From CAVORB01 sp963736235 (GTDB lineage: Bacteria > Pseudomonadota > Gammaproteobacteria > Chromatiales > Chromatiaceae): a stretch of 64,000 bases of DNA. The notes beneath the pieces were generated by a model. It made no database searches, was not told the DNA's origin, and saw only the letters and a program-made list of their open reading frames with translations. The position numbers and the translations under genes were made by a program. Numbering within the stretch: the first letter of the stretch is position 1; every line of letters begins with the position of its first letter. This document shows positions 7,568 to 16,189 of the stretch, one piece after another. The stretch is from the NCBI GenBank assembly GCA_963736235.1, contig CAVTOR010000031.1, positions 248,001 through 312,000 of the forward strand, read 5' to 3'.

Positions 7568-8638
7568 TCAGACAGCTTCTGGCGTCGACTGCGAGTCCTG
7601 TCGCGGCCATGCGCTCAAGATTGCCTGCACCAGGGTAGCCAATGGAATGGCGAAGAACACGCCCCAGAAACCCCACAAACCGCCGAACACCAGGATGGCA
7701 ACAATGATGGCGACCGGGTGAAGGTTCACCACCTCGGAGAACAGCAGGGGCACGAGCACGTTGCCGTCCAGCGCCTGGATGATGAAGTAAGCCACGGCGA
7801 GCCAGGCGAAATCCGGGGTCCATCCCCACTGGAACCAGGCAATGAGCAGAACCGGCACCGTCACCACGGCGGCCCCGATATAGGGGACGATCACGGACAG
7901 GCCCACCAGCATCCCGAGCAACATGGCGTAGTTGAGGCCGAATGCGTAGAACGTCAGGTAACTGACCGACCAGACGAAAAGGATCTCCCAGAACTTGCCC
8001 CGCACATAGTTCGAGATCTGACGGTCCACATCGATCCACACGTCGCTCGCGATGCGCCGGTGCTGAGGCAGGTAACTCTTGAACCATCCGATGATCAGGT
8101 CCCTGTCCTTGAGGAAGAAAAACACCAGCAGCGGGACAAGGATCAAGTACACGAGGATGGTGATCACACCCACCACGGACGCCATGGACCAAGAGAGCAC
8201 CTGCTGACCGAAGTTCGCGATCTCGGCGCGAATGGCCCCGATGAGCTCCTGGATCTGCTCGGGCGTCATGATCTCAGGGTAACGCGCCGGAAGCCCCATG
8301 AGCGCGTTCTGGCCCTGGGAGATCATCGACGGCAGCTGCTGCACCAGATCGGTGACCTGGCGCGACACCAGGGGCAGCACGCCGAAGACGACCAGTGACA
8401 CGAACAGGACGAAGGCAAGATAGACGAGCAGCACGCCGACCAGTCGAGGCCAACCCAGCTGCTGCAGGAAGGTGACAAGGCCCTCGAGCAGGTAGGCGAT
8501 GACGATACTGGCAATCACCGGAGCCAGCATGTTGCCCATGGTGAGCACAACGGCAAAACCGATGACCAGCGCTACCGCCAGGAAGACGACCTGGGGATCG
8601 GAAAAATAGCGTCGGAACCAGTTGGCGAGAACCTGCAT
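7568..8638 (-). CDS. PerM/AI-2E family transporter
   Basis: A 356-residue multi-spanning inner-membrane protein of the AI-2E exporter (PerM, formerly UPF0118) family. It has an N-terminal hydrophobic pair, a soluble central region (about residues 90-150) and four or more C-terminal membrane segments including YIGAAVVTVPVLLIAWF and a Gly-rich FGGLWGFWGVFFAIPLA signature typical of the family. Transported substrates vary and are not predictable here. It is 28 bases upstream of the DegS-type protease on the same strand. Confidence 0.88.
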   Translation of the reverse strand: MQVLANWFRRYFSDPQVVFLAVALVIGFAVVLTMGNMLAPVIASIVIAYLLEGLVTFLQQLGWPRLVGVLLVYLAFVLFVSLVVFGVLPLVSRQVTDLVQQLPSMISQGQNALMGLPARYPEIMTPEQIQELIGAIRAEIANFGQQVLSWSMASVVGVITILVYLILVPLLVFFFLKDRDLIIGWFKSYLPQHRRIASDVWIDVDRQISNYVRGKFWEILFVWSVSYLTFYAFGLNYAMLLGMLVGLSVIVPYIGAAVVTVPVLLIAWFQWGWTPDFAWLAVAYFIIQALDGNVLVPLLFSEVVNLHPVAIIVAILVFGGLWGFWGVFFAIPLATLVQAILSAWPRQDSQSTPEAV

Positions 8639-8652
8639 CGATGGGCGGGGAC

Positions 8653-9024
8653 CTAAGTTTCTCGTTCTTCTCGATACTGGGCGTAATGGCGCCCGAAAAG
8701 GGCTTCCAGCTCGTCGATGACCTCCGGGGCCGGGCGCCCTTTGATCACATGGGCAGCCATGAGCGAGGACGTCTCGTTGAGCATATTGCTTCGATCAAGC
8801 ATGTGATAGGTTCGCGAGAGGCGCCGGATGGCGCCCACCACGCTTTCACTTGCCGGTCGCGGCAGCGGCTCCGGTAGCTCAAGGACCGCGGCTCCATCAT
8901 CGCCCTGCGCGGCCAGGAACTCGCCAAAAGCAAGCAGTGTACGCCGACGGCCCTCGTCGAGGGAACGGTAGATTTCTCCCAGCCTATGCGCCCCGTCGCG
9001 CCGGGGTCCCTTCATCGGAATCAT
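8653..9024 (-). CDS. Conserved hypothetical protein
   Basis: A 123-residue soluble protein of mostly helical, charged sequence. Segments such as LDEGRRRTLLAFGEFLAAQ and a central SESVVGAIRRLSRTYHMLDR look conserved from memory in gammaproteobacteria, but no domain is recognised. It lies between a LysR regulator and the PerM-type permease with gaps of 22 and 14 bases, so it is almost certainly in their operon. An internal ATG three codons in is an alternative start. Confidence 0.65.
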   Translation of the reverse strand: MIPMKGPRRDGAHRLGEIYRSLDEGRRRTLLAFGEFLAAQGDDGAAVLELPEPLPRPASESVVGAIRRLSRTYHMLDRSNMLNETSSLMAAHVIKGRPAPEVIDELEALFGRHYAQYREERET

Positions 9025-9046
9025 CGCGCACGAGCCCCTCGTCTCA

Positions 9047-9946
9047 TCAGCTGTGCTCCTCGCAATAGGCGCGGGCGAACGCCAACAGCTCCTCCATCAC
9101 GCGCAAACGGAACTTCTGCTTCTGATGTACGAACGAGAACGGCCGGTCCAAGGGGGGGGCAAGGTTCAACGCGACCAGGGTTCGCAGCTTCAACTCCTTC
9201 TGGATCGTGGCCCGAGAGACCACGGATACCCCCATGCCGGCCTCCACCGCACCCTTGACCGCCTCCGGGCTGCCGAGCTCCATCGCGATCTTGAGCGACG
9301 CGGTGCAGTCGTCGAGGTGATCGAGGTAATCGTTGATCACCTCCCTTGTCCCCGACCCCTCCTCGCGGCAGATGAAGGGGAACTCGAGCAGTTTCGCGAA
9401 GGTGACCGAGGCGGCGTTGGCAAGGGGATGGCTCGGCGGGACGATCGCGACCAGCTGATCGCGCTTGCACGTCTCCACCACCAGGTTCTTGTTGCCCACC
9501 GGGGACTCCACGACACCAAGGTCAATGGTGTTGTTCTCCACCATGGACACGATGCCTTCGCTATTGGAGACCTTGAGGTGAATGACGACCTCCGGGTATT
9601 TCTCGCGGAAATCGCCGAGCAGGGTCGGCAGCATATACTCCGCGATGGTCGTGCTGGCACCGATGGTAAGAGCGCCGCTGATCTCCCCGGTCATCTCTCG
9701 CACCGAGTTCTCCATCTCCCCGTAGAGCTCGAAGATACGGTCCGCGTACTCGAAGACCTTCTTGCCCGCCTCCGTAAGGCTGATGCGATTGTGCGTGCGA
9801 TCGAACAGCCGGGTATTGAAGTGCTCCTCGAGCTGCCGAACCTGGAAAGTCACGGCGGGCTGGGTCATGTGCAGGCTCTCGGCCGCCTTGGTGAAACTCA
9901 GCAAGCGCGCGACCGTGTGGAAAACTTGCAGTCTCCGATCTGCCAT
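9047..9946 (-). CDS. LysR family transcriptional regulator (CysL/CbbR-like)
   Basis: A 299-residue protein. The N-terminal winged helix (about residues 1-60) has the typical SFTKAAESLHMTQPAVTFQVRQ segment, followed by a periplasmic-binding-like effector domain (about 90-295) beginning ALTIGASTTIAEYMLPTLL. The effector domain resembles regulators of the CysL and CbbR group, which control sulfur assimilation or carbon fixation, but subgroup assignment from sequence alone is uncertain. First gene of a run that continues into the small unknown, PerM-type and DegS-type genes. The 270-base gap to the divergent FadL-type gene probably holds its operator. Confidence 0.85.
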   Translation of the reverse strand: MADRRLQVFHTVARLLSFTKAAESLHMTQPAVTFQVRQLEEHFNTRLFDRTHNRISLTEAGKKVFEYADRIFELYGEMENSVREMTGEISGALTIGASTTIAEYMLPTLLGDFREKYPEVVIHLKVSNSEGIVSMVENNTIDLGVVESPVGNKNLVVETCKRDQLVAIVPPSHPLANAASVTFAKLLEFPFICREEGSGTREVINDYLDHLDDCTASLKIAMELGSPEAVKGAVEAGMGVSVVSRATIQKELKLRTLVALNLAPPLDRPFSFVHQKQKFRLRVMEELLAFARAYCEEHS

Positions 9947-10218
9947 CGCAATCGATCTCTCAGACGATACCCGAATAAAAATTCTTTATATCACAGTTTT
10001 CTGATTTGAAGGAGCATTTCCCCACGATTCAAGGACTTTTCTCCGCTCGCTCGTGCTCACTCCCTCTCCTCACCCATAACTCGTTCTTTTTTTACAACGG
10101 AATTTAGGTCTTAACGCAACTATTTTATGGTTAACTGTCGCACAATCGCATAAACTTTCCCCTGCGCCTGGGGCGTTACCGAGCTCCCGGCACGCGATCA
10201 ACAGCAACTGGGGCCCGA

Positions 10219-11526
10219 GTGATGATGAATAAGCTCACGTCAGCATCAGCGAATGCGGCGCTGGTCGCCGTGCTCGGACTGTTGGCGCAGGAGCCGGCGA
10301 TCGCTTCCGGCTTCTCCGTGCCCGAGGTGTCGGCACTGGGAACCGCGACGGCCAACGCCCTAGTCGCCAACCCGAAGGACAAGGGCGCGTTTCCCTTCAA
10401 CGCCGCCGCCATGGGGTTCCATGATGACTCCAGCCTCTCGCTGGGTACGCTGTTCATCGGGCCGAGCTTCAACGTTCGCACGGGCAACGGTAGCTTCGAC
10501 AGCAATTCCGCGGATTGGGTGGTCGCCCCCATGATCCAAGCTGCGATCAAGATCAACGAGCAATGGCGTGCAGGACTCGGGGTCAACGCGCCATTCGGGC
10601 TCGAGACCAGGTGGCAAGAGGGCACCTTTCCTCCCCTAAGCGGATCGACGCCGCGCACGATTGCGCCAGGCGTCGTGGTGCCGATTCCCAACGGGAGCCA
10701 GCCCACCCAAAGCAAGCTGGAGATCCTGGATTTCGTCCCCACCGCGACCTACAAGGTCAACGACAGCTTCAGCTTCTCGGCGGGCCTCGACCTCTACTGG
10801 GCGAAATCCGCCGTGCTCAACTCCTCGCTGGGCGAGCTCAATGGGGATGGCACCGGGATCGGTTTTAATGCGGGTCTGTTGTATCGGCACGATGCCTTGA
10901 GCCTCGGGGCGAGCTATCACTCGTCCGCCACGCTCAGCATCGAGGGGCCCTACTCTCCCTTGAACACGCTGCTCGTCGTCGCGGGGGGATTGGCGCCGGG
11001 TCAGCCGGCAAAGGTGGACCTGGACCTGCCGTGGCGGTTGCAGCTGGGGGTCCGGTACGAGGTCAGCGATGAGCTTGCCGTCGAGTTCGACTGGACCCGT
11101 TCGGGGTGGAGCAAATTCGACAAGCTGACGGTCAAGGGTCAGCGCACCGGTCAAGTGATCTTCACCGACACCAACGCGTGGGACGACGCCAACGCCTACC
11201 GTATCGGCATGACCTACCAGCTGCTCCCGGCCACCCAATTGCGCCTCGGGTACGCCTACGACGAGACCGGACAGCAGGATGACCACTTCAGCGCTCGGGT
11301 ACCCGACAACGACCGCCACTTGTTCGGCATCGGTGTCGGGCAGGACCTCGGCCAGGGACTGTCGCTGGAAGCGGGCTACATGTACGTCAAGTTCGAGGAC
11401 CGCGGTTACCGGGGCAGCCGCCAATACCTGGGTCTCGGAGACGACATCAACGGCAGCAATGCGATCGACGGCGATTACACGGCGCACGCCCACCTGATCG
11501 GAATCGAGATCCGCAAGACATTCTGA
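10219..11526 (+). CDS. Outer membrane transport protein of the OmpP1/FadL/TodX family
   Basis: A 435-residue precursor with a signal peptide (about residues 1-30, ending EPAIASG). The mature N-terminus GFSVPEVSALGTATAN matches the FadL start pattern, in which an N-terminal hatch plugs a 14-stranded barrel. Repeated amphipathic strands and a C-terminal aromatic (KTF) fit outer-membrane insertion. The family imports long-chain fatty acids or hydrophobic aromatics; the substrate here is unknown. Three ATG codons occur in a row at the start, so the exact first residue is uncertain by two. A clear terminator follows. Confidence 0.9.
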   Translation: MMMNKLTSASANAALVAVLGLLAQEPAIASGFSVPEVSALGTATANALVANPKDKGAFPFNAAAMGFHDDSSLSLGTLFIGPSFNVRTGNGSFDSNSADWVVAPMIQAAIKINEQWRAGLGVNAPFGLETRWQEGTFPPLSGSTPRTIAPGVVVPIPNGSQPTQSKLEILDFVPTATYKVNDSFSFSAGLDLYWAKSAVLNSSLGELNGDGTGIGFNAGLLYRHDALSLGASYHSSATLSIEGPYSPLNTLLVVAGGLAPGQPAKVDLDLPWRLQLGVRYEVSDELAVEFDWTRSGWSKFDKLTVKGQRTGQVIFTDTNAWDDANAYRIGMTYQLLPATQLRLGYAYDETGQQDDHFSARVPDNDRHLFGIGVGQDLGQGLSLEAGYMYVKFEDRGYRGSRQYLGLGDDINGSNAIDGDYTAHAHLIGIEIRKTF

Positions 11527-11565
11527 GCACGCAGGGCGTGCCAGGCGCCTAACCTCCGGCCCATG

Positions 11566-11593
11566 AAAACCGCCGCCCGCAGGCGGCGTTTTT
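11566..11593 (+). terminator. Rho-independent terminator, probably bidirectional
   Basis: Stem CGCCGCC / GGCGGCG (11571-11577 and 11582-11588), loop CGCA, then five T (11589-11593). An A-run precedes the stem, so the same hairpin can terminate the minus-strand dsrE2 transcript. It sits between the convergent fadL-like and dsrE2 genes. Confidence 0.85.
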
Positions 11594-11615
11594 CGTAAGC
11601 GCAGAGGGGCGCTCC

Positions 11616-12095
11616 TTAGATATAAAGACAGATATCGCTCTCGCCCGCGAACTCGAAGAATGCCGCCGCACCGGCATACTCGACGCCATCGATGAACTCA
11701 GAGTGATTCATGTCGAACAGGTCGACGGTCATCTGACAGGCGATGAGCTTGACCTCGGCCTCGATGCACAGCTCGCGCAACTCGTCGATGCTGGCCACAC
11801 CCTTCGACTTCATCTTGGCCTTCATCATGGAGGTCATCATTGCCTGCATGCCGGGAAGGGCCATGCCGAGCACCGGGAACCACTTGTCCATCCCCATGGG
11901 CATGGGCATTCCCGGATTGCCGAGCGGCGTCACTTCCAGATGCAGCTTCTTCTTCAAGAGTTGGAGCCCATAGAAGGTGAAGAAGATCTGGGTCTCGTAG
12001 CCAAGCGCCGCCGCGGTCGACGCAAGGATGAAGGGAGGATAGGCCCAGTCCAACGAGCCCTTGGTGGCGATGATCGCCAGCTTTTTCTGTTCCAT
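11616..12095 (-). CDS. dsrE2: DsrE2-type sulfur-relay protein
   Basis: A 159-residue DsrE/DsrF/DrsH-like protein starting MEQKKLAIIATKGSLDWAYPPF. The long Met-rich insert (GNPGMPMPMGMDKWFP) is characteristic of the DsrE2 group. The conserved Cys is in LIACQMTVDLF near residue 119. DsrE2 proteins accept or stabilise sulfane sulfur in sulfur oxidisers and are usually encoded beside TusA and a rhodanese, exactly as here. The middle of the protein is hydrophobic enough for a membrane association, which has been proposed for this group. Third gene of the rhd-tusA-dsrE2 unit. Confidence 0.87.
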   Translation of the reverse strand: MEQKKLAIIATKGSLDWAYPPFILASTAAALGYETQIFFTFYGLQLLKKKLHLEVTPLGNPGMPMPMGMDKWFPVLGMALPGMQAMMTSMMKAKMKSKGVASIDELRELCIEAEVKLIACQMTVDLFDMNHSEFIDGVEYAGAAAFFEFAGESDICLYI

Positions 12096-12148
12096 CGGAC
12101 GCTCCTCAGTTGAGGCGGTGAATAGGGGGATGGGATCGGGCTGGGAGG

Positions 12149-12379
12149 TCAGGCCTTCTTGATCAGGAAGTGAAATTTTCCGCCTTCTTCCTTCGACTCC
12201 ATCAGCTCGTTGCCCGTCTGCTTGGAGAAGGCATCAAAGTCCTTCACCGAACCCGGATCGGTAGCGATGATGTGAAGGATCTGGCCGGAATCCATTCCGG
12301 ATAGCGTCTTTTTCGCGCGCAGTATGGGCAGGGGGCAATTGAGGCCGCTAGCGTCCAATTCTTGGTCGAAGTCTGCCAT
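12149..12379 (-). CDS. tusA: TusA family sulfur carrier
   Basis: A 76-residue TusA (SirA-like) protein: ELDASGLNCPLPILRAKKTL holds the invariant CPxP motif whose Cys carries a persulfide. In sulfur-oxidising bacteria TusA passes sulfane sulfur from a rhodanese to DsrEFH or to the sulfur-oxidising heterodisulfide reductase-like complex. An optimal GGAGGT ribosome site precedes the ATG. The AT-rich gap of 134 bases upstream, within an otherwise tight cluster, may hold its own promoter. It lies between rhd and dsrE2. Confidence 0.95.
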   Translation of the reverse strand: MADFDQELDASGLNCPLPILRAKKTLSGMDSGQILHIIATDPGSVKDFDAFSKQTGNELMESKEEGGKFHFLIKKA

Positions 12380-12513
12380 GGCAGGGTACCTCCGGTCTTC
12401 TTGTGTTTTAGAATATGAGAAATATCAAGAGTTCGGATTTATAGGCTAAACCGCTGAAAAACGCAAGGTTGCGGGCACCCGTAGGACGGTGCCGCCAGCA
12501 GCCTTCAGCACGC

Positions 12514-12840
12514 TCAAACCGCCATGCGACGCTCGATCTCGAACCCGCCGCGTGCCCAGGCGATGATGCCCCCGCGCAGATTGACGGCGTTGTCGAACCC
12601 CTGCTGGCTAAGGTAAGAACAGGCGTGGTAGGAGCGGGCCCCGCTACGGCAGTAGAGGACCACTTCCTTGTCCCTCGGCAGCTGATGCACCCGCAACGGC
12701 AGCAGGTGCATCGGCAGATGAACGGCGTTCGGGATGGCCCCTTGCGCGACCTCTCCGGGCGTGCGGATGTCGATCAGGTAGATGTCCTCGCCGGCGGACA
12801 TCCTCGACTTCAGCGTCGCCGAATCGATTTCGTTGATCAC
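12514..12840 (-). CDS. Single-domain rhodanese of the rhd-tusA-dsrE2 cluster
   Basis: A 108-residue single rhodanese domain. The active-site loop is LYCRSGARSYHAC, with the catalytic Cys near residue 65 and the CRSGxRS pattern of true sulfurtransferases. The N-terminus IDIRTPGEVAQGAIPNAVHLP is typical. It probably loads sulfane sulfur onto the neighbouring TusA in the cytoplasm. The start is GTG at 12840; the ribosome site is weak. Divergent from cysG across a 134-base AT-rich region. Confidence 0.9.
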   Translation of the reverse strand: MINEIDSATLKSRMSAGEDIYLIDIRTPGEVAQGAIPNAVHLPMHLLPLRVHQLPRDKEVVLYCRSGARSYHACSYLSQQGFDNAVNLRGGIIAWARGGFEIERRMAV

Positions 12841-12853
12841 GTCGCGGTACTAT

Positions 12854-12877
12854 CAAGTATCCAAGTATTTCAGTATA
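12854..12877. promoter_or_regulatory. Three near-identical heptamers in the rhd/cysG intergenic region
   Basis: CAAGTAT at 12854-12860, CAAGTAT at 12862-12868 and CAGTATA at 12871-12877 recur with 8-9 base periodicity, just upstream of the rhd GTG and in the only AT-rich stretch between the divergent genes. This looks like a multi-site operator or a UP-like curved element. No regulator can be named. Confidence 0.35.
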
Positions 12878-12974
12878 TTAATAGCTTTTGACGTACAACT
12901 CAAGGCAACGTCCCGGGCAGGCTCCCCGGGGAGGCCACCTTTCTCTACCTTGTTCTCGACCGAGCAAACCCATC

Positions 12975-14405
12975 ATGGAGTTTCTTCCCATCTTTCTCGA
13001 CGTAAAGGCCAAGCCATGCCTGGTCGTCGGCGGCGGAGAGATCGCATTGCGCAAGATCGCCAGCTTGCTGCGCGCGGGCGCCGCGGTCAGCGTGGTCGCT
13101 CCGGCGCTAGCCGATTCCCTGCGCGCTCAGGCCGACCGCGGCGCCTTCACCCATGTGGCGCGCGCTTTCCTGGACCAGGATCTGGAGGGCGCGCATCTGG
13201 TGGTTGCGGCGACGGACGATCGCTCGATCAACCGTCATATCGCCGAGCTCGCCCGGGAGCACCGGATTCCGGTCAACGTGGTGGACCAACCGCGGGACTG
13301 CAGCTTCATCATGCCCTCGGTTATCGACCGCTCCCCGGTCGTGGTGGCGGTATCGACCGGAAGCGCCTCGCCGGTACTGGCGCGCCTGTTGCGCACGCGT
13401 CTCGAATCCCTGGTGCCGTCCGCGTACGGCCGACTCGGTGAGCTCTGTGCCCGTTATCGGGACAAGGTGAAGGCGAGCATCTCGGATCAGCGCGAACGCC
13501 GCCGGTTTTGGGATCGCGTCCTCCAGGGCGGCGTCGCCGAGCGGGTGTTCTCGGGGCACATGGACGAAGCGGATGCGGCCATGGAGCGTGAGCTCTCGGC
13601 CGCGACACCCTCCTCCGGCATGGGCGAGGTGTATCTGGTAGGTTCGGGTCCCGGCGATCCGGACCTCCTCACCTTCCGCGCCCTGCGCCTCATGCAGCAG
13701 GCTGACGTCGTGGTGTACGACCGCCTCGTCGCCAAGCCGATTCTCGACATGGTGCGGCGAGACGCGCGTCGCGTGTACGTGGGCAAGGAGCGCAACAACC
13801 ACGTGATGCGCCAGGAAGAGATCAACCGGCTGCTCGCCGATCTGGCCAAAGAGGGGCAGCGCGTGCTGCGGCTGAAAGGCGGCGATCCCTTCATCTTCGG
13901 CCGCGGCGGCGAGGAGATCGACACCCTGGCCGCAGAGGGCATCCCGTTCCAGGTCGTCCCCGGCATCACCGCGGCATCCGGTTGCGCGACCTACACCGGC
14001 ATTCCCTTGACCCACCGGGACTATGCCCAGTCGGTAACCTTCGTGACCGGGCATCTGAAGGACGGAACCATGAACCTCAACTGGGAGCAGCTCGCGCAGC
14101 CGAACCAGACGGTGGTCTTCTACATGGGGCTGGTAGGGCTCTCGGTGATCGTCGACAAGCTCACGGAGCACGGGGTCTCGCCGGACATGCCGGTAGCCCT
14201 GGTCCAGCAGGGCACGACCCACATGCAGCGCGTCTACTCGGGCACCCTGTCCAACATCCTGGACGTGGTCGAAGGGGATCCCCCGAAACCCCCTACCCTG
14301 ATCATCGTCGGCGAGGTGGTGAAGCTCCGCGAGAAGCTGAGCTGGTTCCACACGCCCCGGGATTCGGAGCAAGGCGCGACCACGCCGATCTTGCCCGGCA
14401 CCTGA
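12975..14405 (+). CDS. cysG: Siroheme synthase (fused precorrin-2 dehydrogenase/ferrochelatase and uroporphyrinogen III methyltransferase)
   Basis: A 476-residue CysG. The N-terminal CysG-B half has the NAD site VVGGGEIALRK at about residues 15-25. The C-terminal SUMT half begins VYLVGSGPGDPDLLTFRAL and contains VLRLKGGDPFIFGRGGEE. It converts uroporphyrinogen III to siroheme, the cofactor of sulfite and nitrite reductases including DsrAB. The ATG at 12975 (MEFLPIFLDVK) is chosen over an upstream in-frame start at 12888 because it is the canonical CysG N-terminus. Divergent from the rhd-tusA-dsrE2 unit, linking siroheme supply to sulfur metabolism. Confidence 0.95.
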   Translation: MEFLPIFLDVKAKPCLVVGGGEIALRKIASLLRAGAAVSVVAPALADSLRAQADRGAFTHVARAFLDQDLEGAHLVVAATDDRSINRHIAELAREHRIPVNVVDQPRDCSFIMPSVIDRSPVVVAVSTGSASPVLARLLRTRLESLVPSAYGRLGELCARYRDKVKASISDQRERRRFWDRVLQGGVAERVFSGHMDEADAAMERELSAATPSSGMGEVYLVGSGPGDPDLLTFRALRLMQQADVVVYDRLVAKPILDMVRRDARRVYVGKERNNHVMRQEEINRLLADLAKEGQRVLRLKGGDPFIFGRGGEEIDTLAAEGIPFQVVPGITAASGCATYTGIPLTHRDYAQSVTFVTGHLKDGTMNLNWEQLAQPNQTVVFYMGLVGLSVIVDKLTEHGVSPDMPVALVQQGTTHMQRVYSGTLSNILDVVEGDPPKPPTLIIVGEVVKLREKLSWFHTPRDSEQGATTPILPGT

Positions 14406-14431
14406 GGCACCGTGGCGCGGCCGAGAAAATG

Positions 14432-14451
14432 GGGCGCCGTTTCCGGCGCCC
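14432..14451 (-). terminator. Hairpin between convergent cysG and a minus-strand remnant
   Basis: GGGCGCC (14432-14438), loop GTTTCC, GGCGCCC (14445-14451). On the minus strand the stem is followed by CATTTTC, a short T-run, so it fits a terminator for the gene at 14510-14718. No T-run follows on the plus strand. Confidence 0.45.
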
Positions 14452-14509
14452 TAGGCATGGCGGTCTCAGCCCGACCTCACCACCAATAGCGGAGGCGGCG
14501 ATGGCCGCG

Positions 14510-14718
14510 TCAGCCCGCGTAGACCGGACCGTAGTGATTGAGGTCGCGGATGTAGCTACGCGTCGCGGGACATGCCCATCGATAGCCGGGATCCTGAACG
14601 TAAGCGTGGCGCCACGGCCCGAAGCCAGGCGCCGGCCCCAGCCAAAAGGCAGTGGCGGTCTGGGCGGGACTGCCACCAGCGCAGCAGCGATGCCAGCGGC
14701 AACCAGAACGCGTCTCAT
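14510..14718 (-). pseudogene. Frameshifted small secreted protein
   Basis: From the ATG at 14718 the minus strand encodes a clean signal peptide (MRRVLVAAGIAAALVAV). The frame then degenerates into Arg- and Pro-rich sequence. Another frame continues as a plausible mature protein of about 50 residues, including TATAFWLGPAPGFGPWRH and ending RDLNHYGPVYAG at a TGA at 14510-14512. One inserted base after the signal peptide, around 14670, would join them into a roughly 69-residue exported protein with an aromatic, Gly/Pro-rich mature part. It could be a decayed gene or a sequencing error. The family is not recognised. Confidence 0.45.
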
Positions 14719-14788
14719 GGTGTTCGTGGTCTACGTCCTTGCATGCTCACTCCACCTTGTGCTCTAAGCGACCCGGTGTTTGGCGGAG

Positions 14789-15328
14789 CTACTCCTCCGG
14801 GCGCAGCGCGTAGGCGGCATCGAACAACGCCTCCAGTTGCGCATGGGTGCCGCGTAGGCCGCTGACCACCTCGCGAGCCCAGTCGAAGTAGGCCTGTCGG
14901 CGCGAGAGCGGCCAGTTCGCCGGCGGCGCGCCGTGGACGTCGCGCAGATTGCAGATCTTGTCGGCGAGCTTGACCAGCTTTGCCCGGTAGCTGACGACCG
15001 CCGCGTGCTCGATCTGCAGCCGCTTGCGCTCCGCCTTGGGCAGCCGCTTATCGTCCGTCACCTCCATCACGACCCCGCGCACCTCGGGCCCGAACGCGGC
15101 TTCGAGCTCCTCGGGGGTCGTATCCGTATCCTCCACCGTATCGTGGAGGAGCGCGGCACACAGGGTTTCCCCGTCGGTGACGCCCGCCTCGAGGCACAAC
15201 AGCCGCGCGAGCGCGATCGGATGGTTGATGTAAGGGGATCCGTGATCGTCCTTTCGACGCTGGTCGCGGTGCTTGTCCGCCGCAAAGGCCAGGGCACGGA
15301 AGATGGTCGCCAGTTCGGTCGCGTCCAA
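14789..15328 (-). CDS. HD-domain protein of the MESH1/SpoT-hydrolase type
   Basis: A 179-residue single HD domain. Metal-binding motifs in order are AADKHRDQRRKDD with a following YINHP, ALLHDTVEDTD (the HD pair near residue 62), and KLVKLADKICNLRDV. This pattern matches the ppGpp hydrolase domain of SpoT and the stand-alone MESH1 enzymes, which act on (p)ppGpp or NADPH. No synthetase or TGS domain is present, so this is a small alarmone hydrolase-like enzyme. The substrate is inferred from family similarity only. The genes on both sides appear unrelated. Confidence 0.85.
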   Translation of the reverse strand: MDATELATIFRALAFAADKHRDQRRKDDHGSPYINHPIALARLLCLEAGVTDGETLCAALLHDTVEDTDTTPEELEAAFGPEVRGVVMEVTDDKRLPKAERKRLQIEHAAVVSYRAKLVKLADKICNLRDVHGAPPANWPLSRRQAYFDWAREVVSGLRGTHAQLEALFDAAYALRPEE

Positions 15329-15383
15329 GAGAACTCCTTCGACTAACGTCTGTATCAGCCAGACCTGGGCAGCCCGTGCGCCG

Positions 15384-16130
15384 TCAACCCTCGGGCTTCA
15401 CCGTCGTGAAACCCAGCCCCTCCCAGGCCTGCATGCCGCCCCGGTACCATTTGAGCTTGTGCGGGGGATAGCCCAGGTCCAACAGTGCCTTGATGTTGGT
15501 CGGGGACTGCCCGCACCAAGTCCCGTTGCAGTAAAGGACCAGCGTCTTAGCGGCGCTGAAGTTCCAGAGCCCGTCGAGGCGGATGGCGCCGAAATCGAGT
15601 TCCAACAGCTCGGCGATCTTCTGGGGGGAGGCGTGCCCCGGGTCAAGAAGGGTGAATGGGACATTGATCGACCCGGGGATCACGCCGCGGGCCGTCCACT
15701 CCTCGGTGCGCGAGTCGACGACGAGCACGTCGCCATCTCCCTTGCCGATGCGCTCCAGATAGCCGATCAGCTCCAACTCGCCGATGGTCTCCACCCCGGG
15801 CGCGATCACCAGGGGTTGGATACAGAACGGCGGGCAGTCCCGCGAGGTCTTGTCGTACGGAGCCTCGATGGTGTGCCCCGGGTCCTGGTGGCGGAGTACC
15901 AGTACCTTCTCTCCGCCGTGCCTCGTCTCGATGTACGGCACGGCATCGGAGATGCGCACGCGGAGCGTCTCCAGATCGAAGACATCCTCGCTGGGATCTG
16001 CCGCCAAGGCTGCGGGCGCAACGAGAATCACGCCGAGAATGAGAAGGACGGGGCGGAAGGCTGCGGTCAAGATTGTCGCTCGCGTTGGATTGCACCGACG
16101 GCCCGGGATCTCGCGCCCGGATACCCGCAA
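15384..16130 (-). CDS. Exported rhodanese-like protein with a CxxxxC active loop
   Basis: A 248-residue protein. The N-terminus carries an export signal at about residues 20-43 (FRPVLLILGVILVAPAALA). A rhodanese fold occupies about residues 130-245: DVLVVDSRTEEWTARGVIPGSIN and then the active loop LVLYCNGTWCGQSP, with two Cys five residues apart. This loop resembles the exported CxxCW-type rhodaneses linked to PQQ-dependent catabolism or periplasmic sulfur handling. An extra Cys pair (RDCPPFC) is near residue 100. The ATG at 16130 gives an unusually long leader, so a downstream start is possible. Confidence 0.78.
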   Translation of the reverse strand: MRVSGREIPGRRCNPTRATILTAAFRPVLLILGVILVAPAALAADPSEDVFDLETLRVRISDAVPYIETRHGGEKVLVLRHQDPGHTIEAPYDKTSRDCPPFCIQPLVIAPGVETIGELELIGYLERIGKGDGDVLVVDSRTEEWTARGVIPGSINVPFTLLDPGHASPQKIAELLELDFGAIRLDGLWNFSAAKTLVLYCNGTWCGQSPTNIKALLDLGYPPHKLKWYRGGMQAWEGLGFTTVKPEG

Positions 16131-16189
16131 TGGTGGGTCCGTCTGGGCGATGCCTCAAGGCCCGCCTCACCCTCGATCCAACCGCGGCG

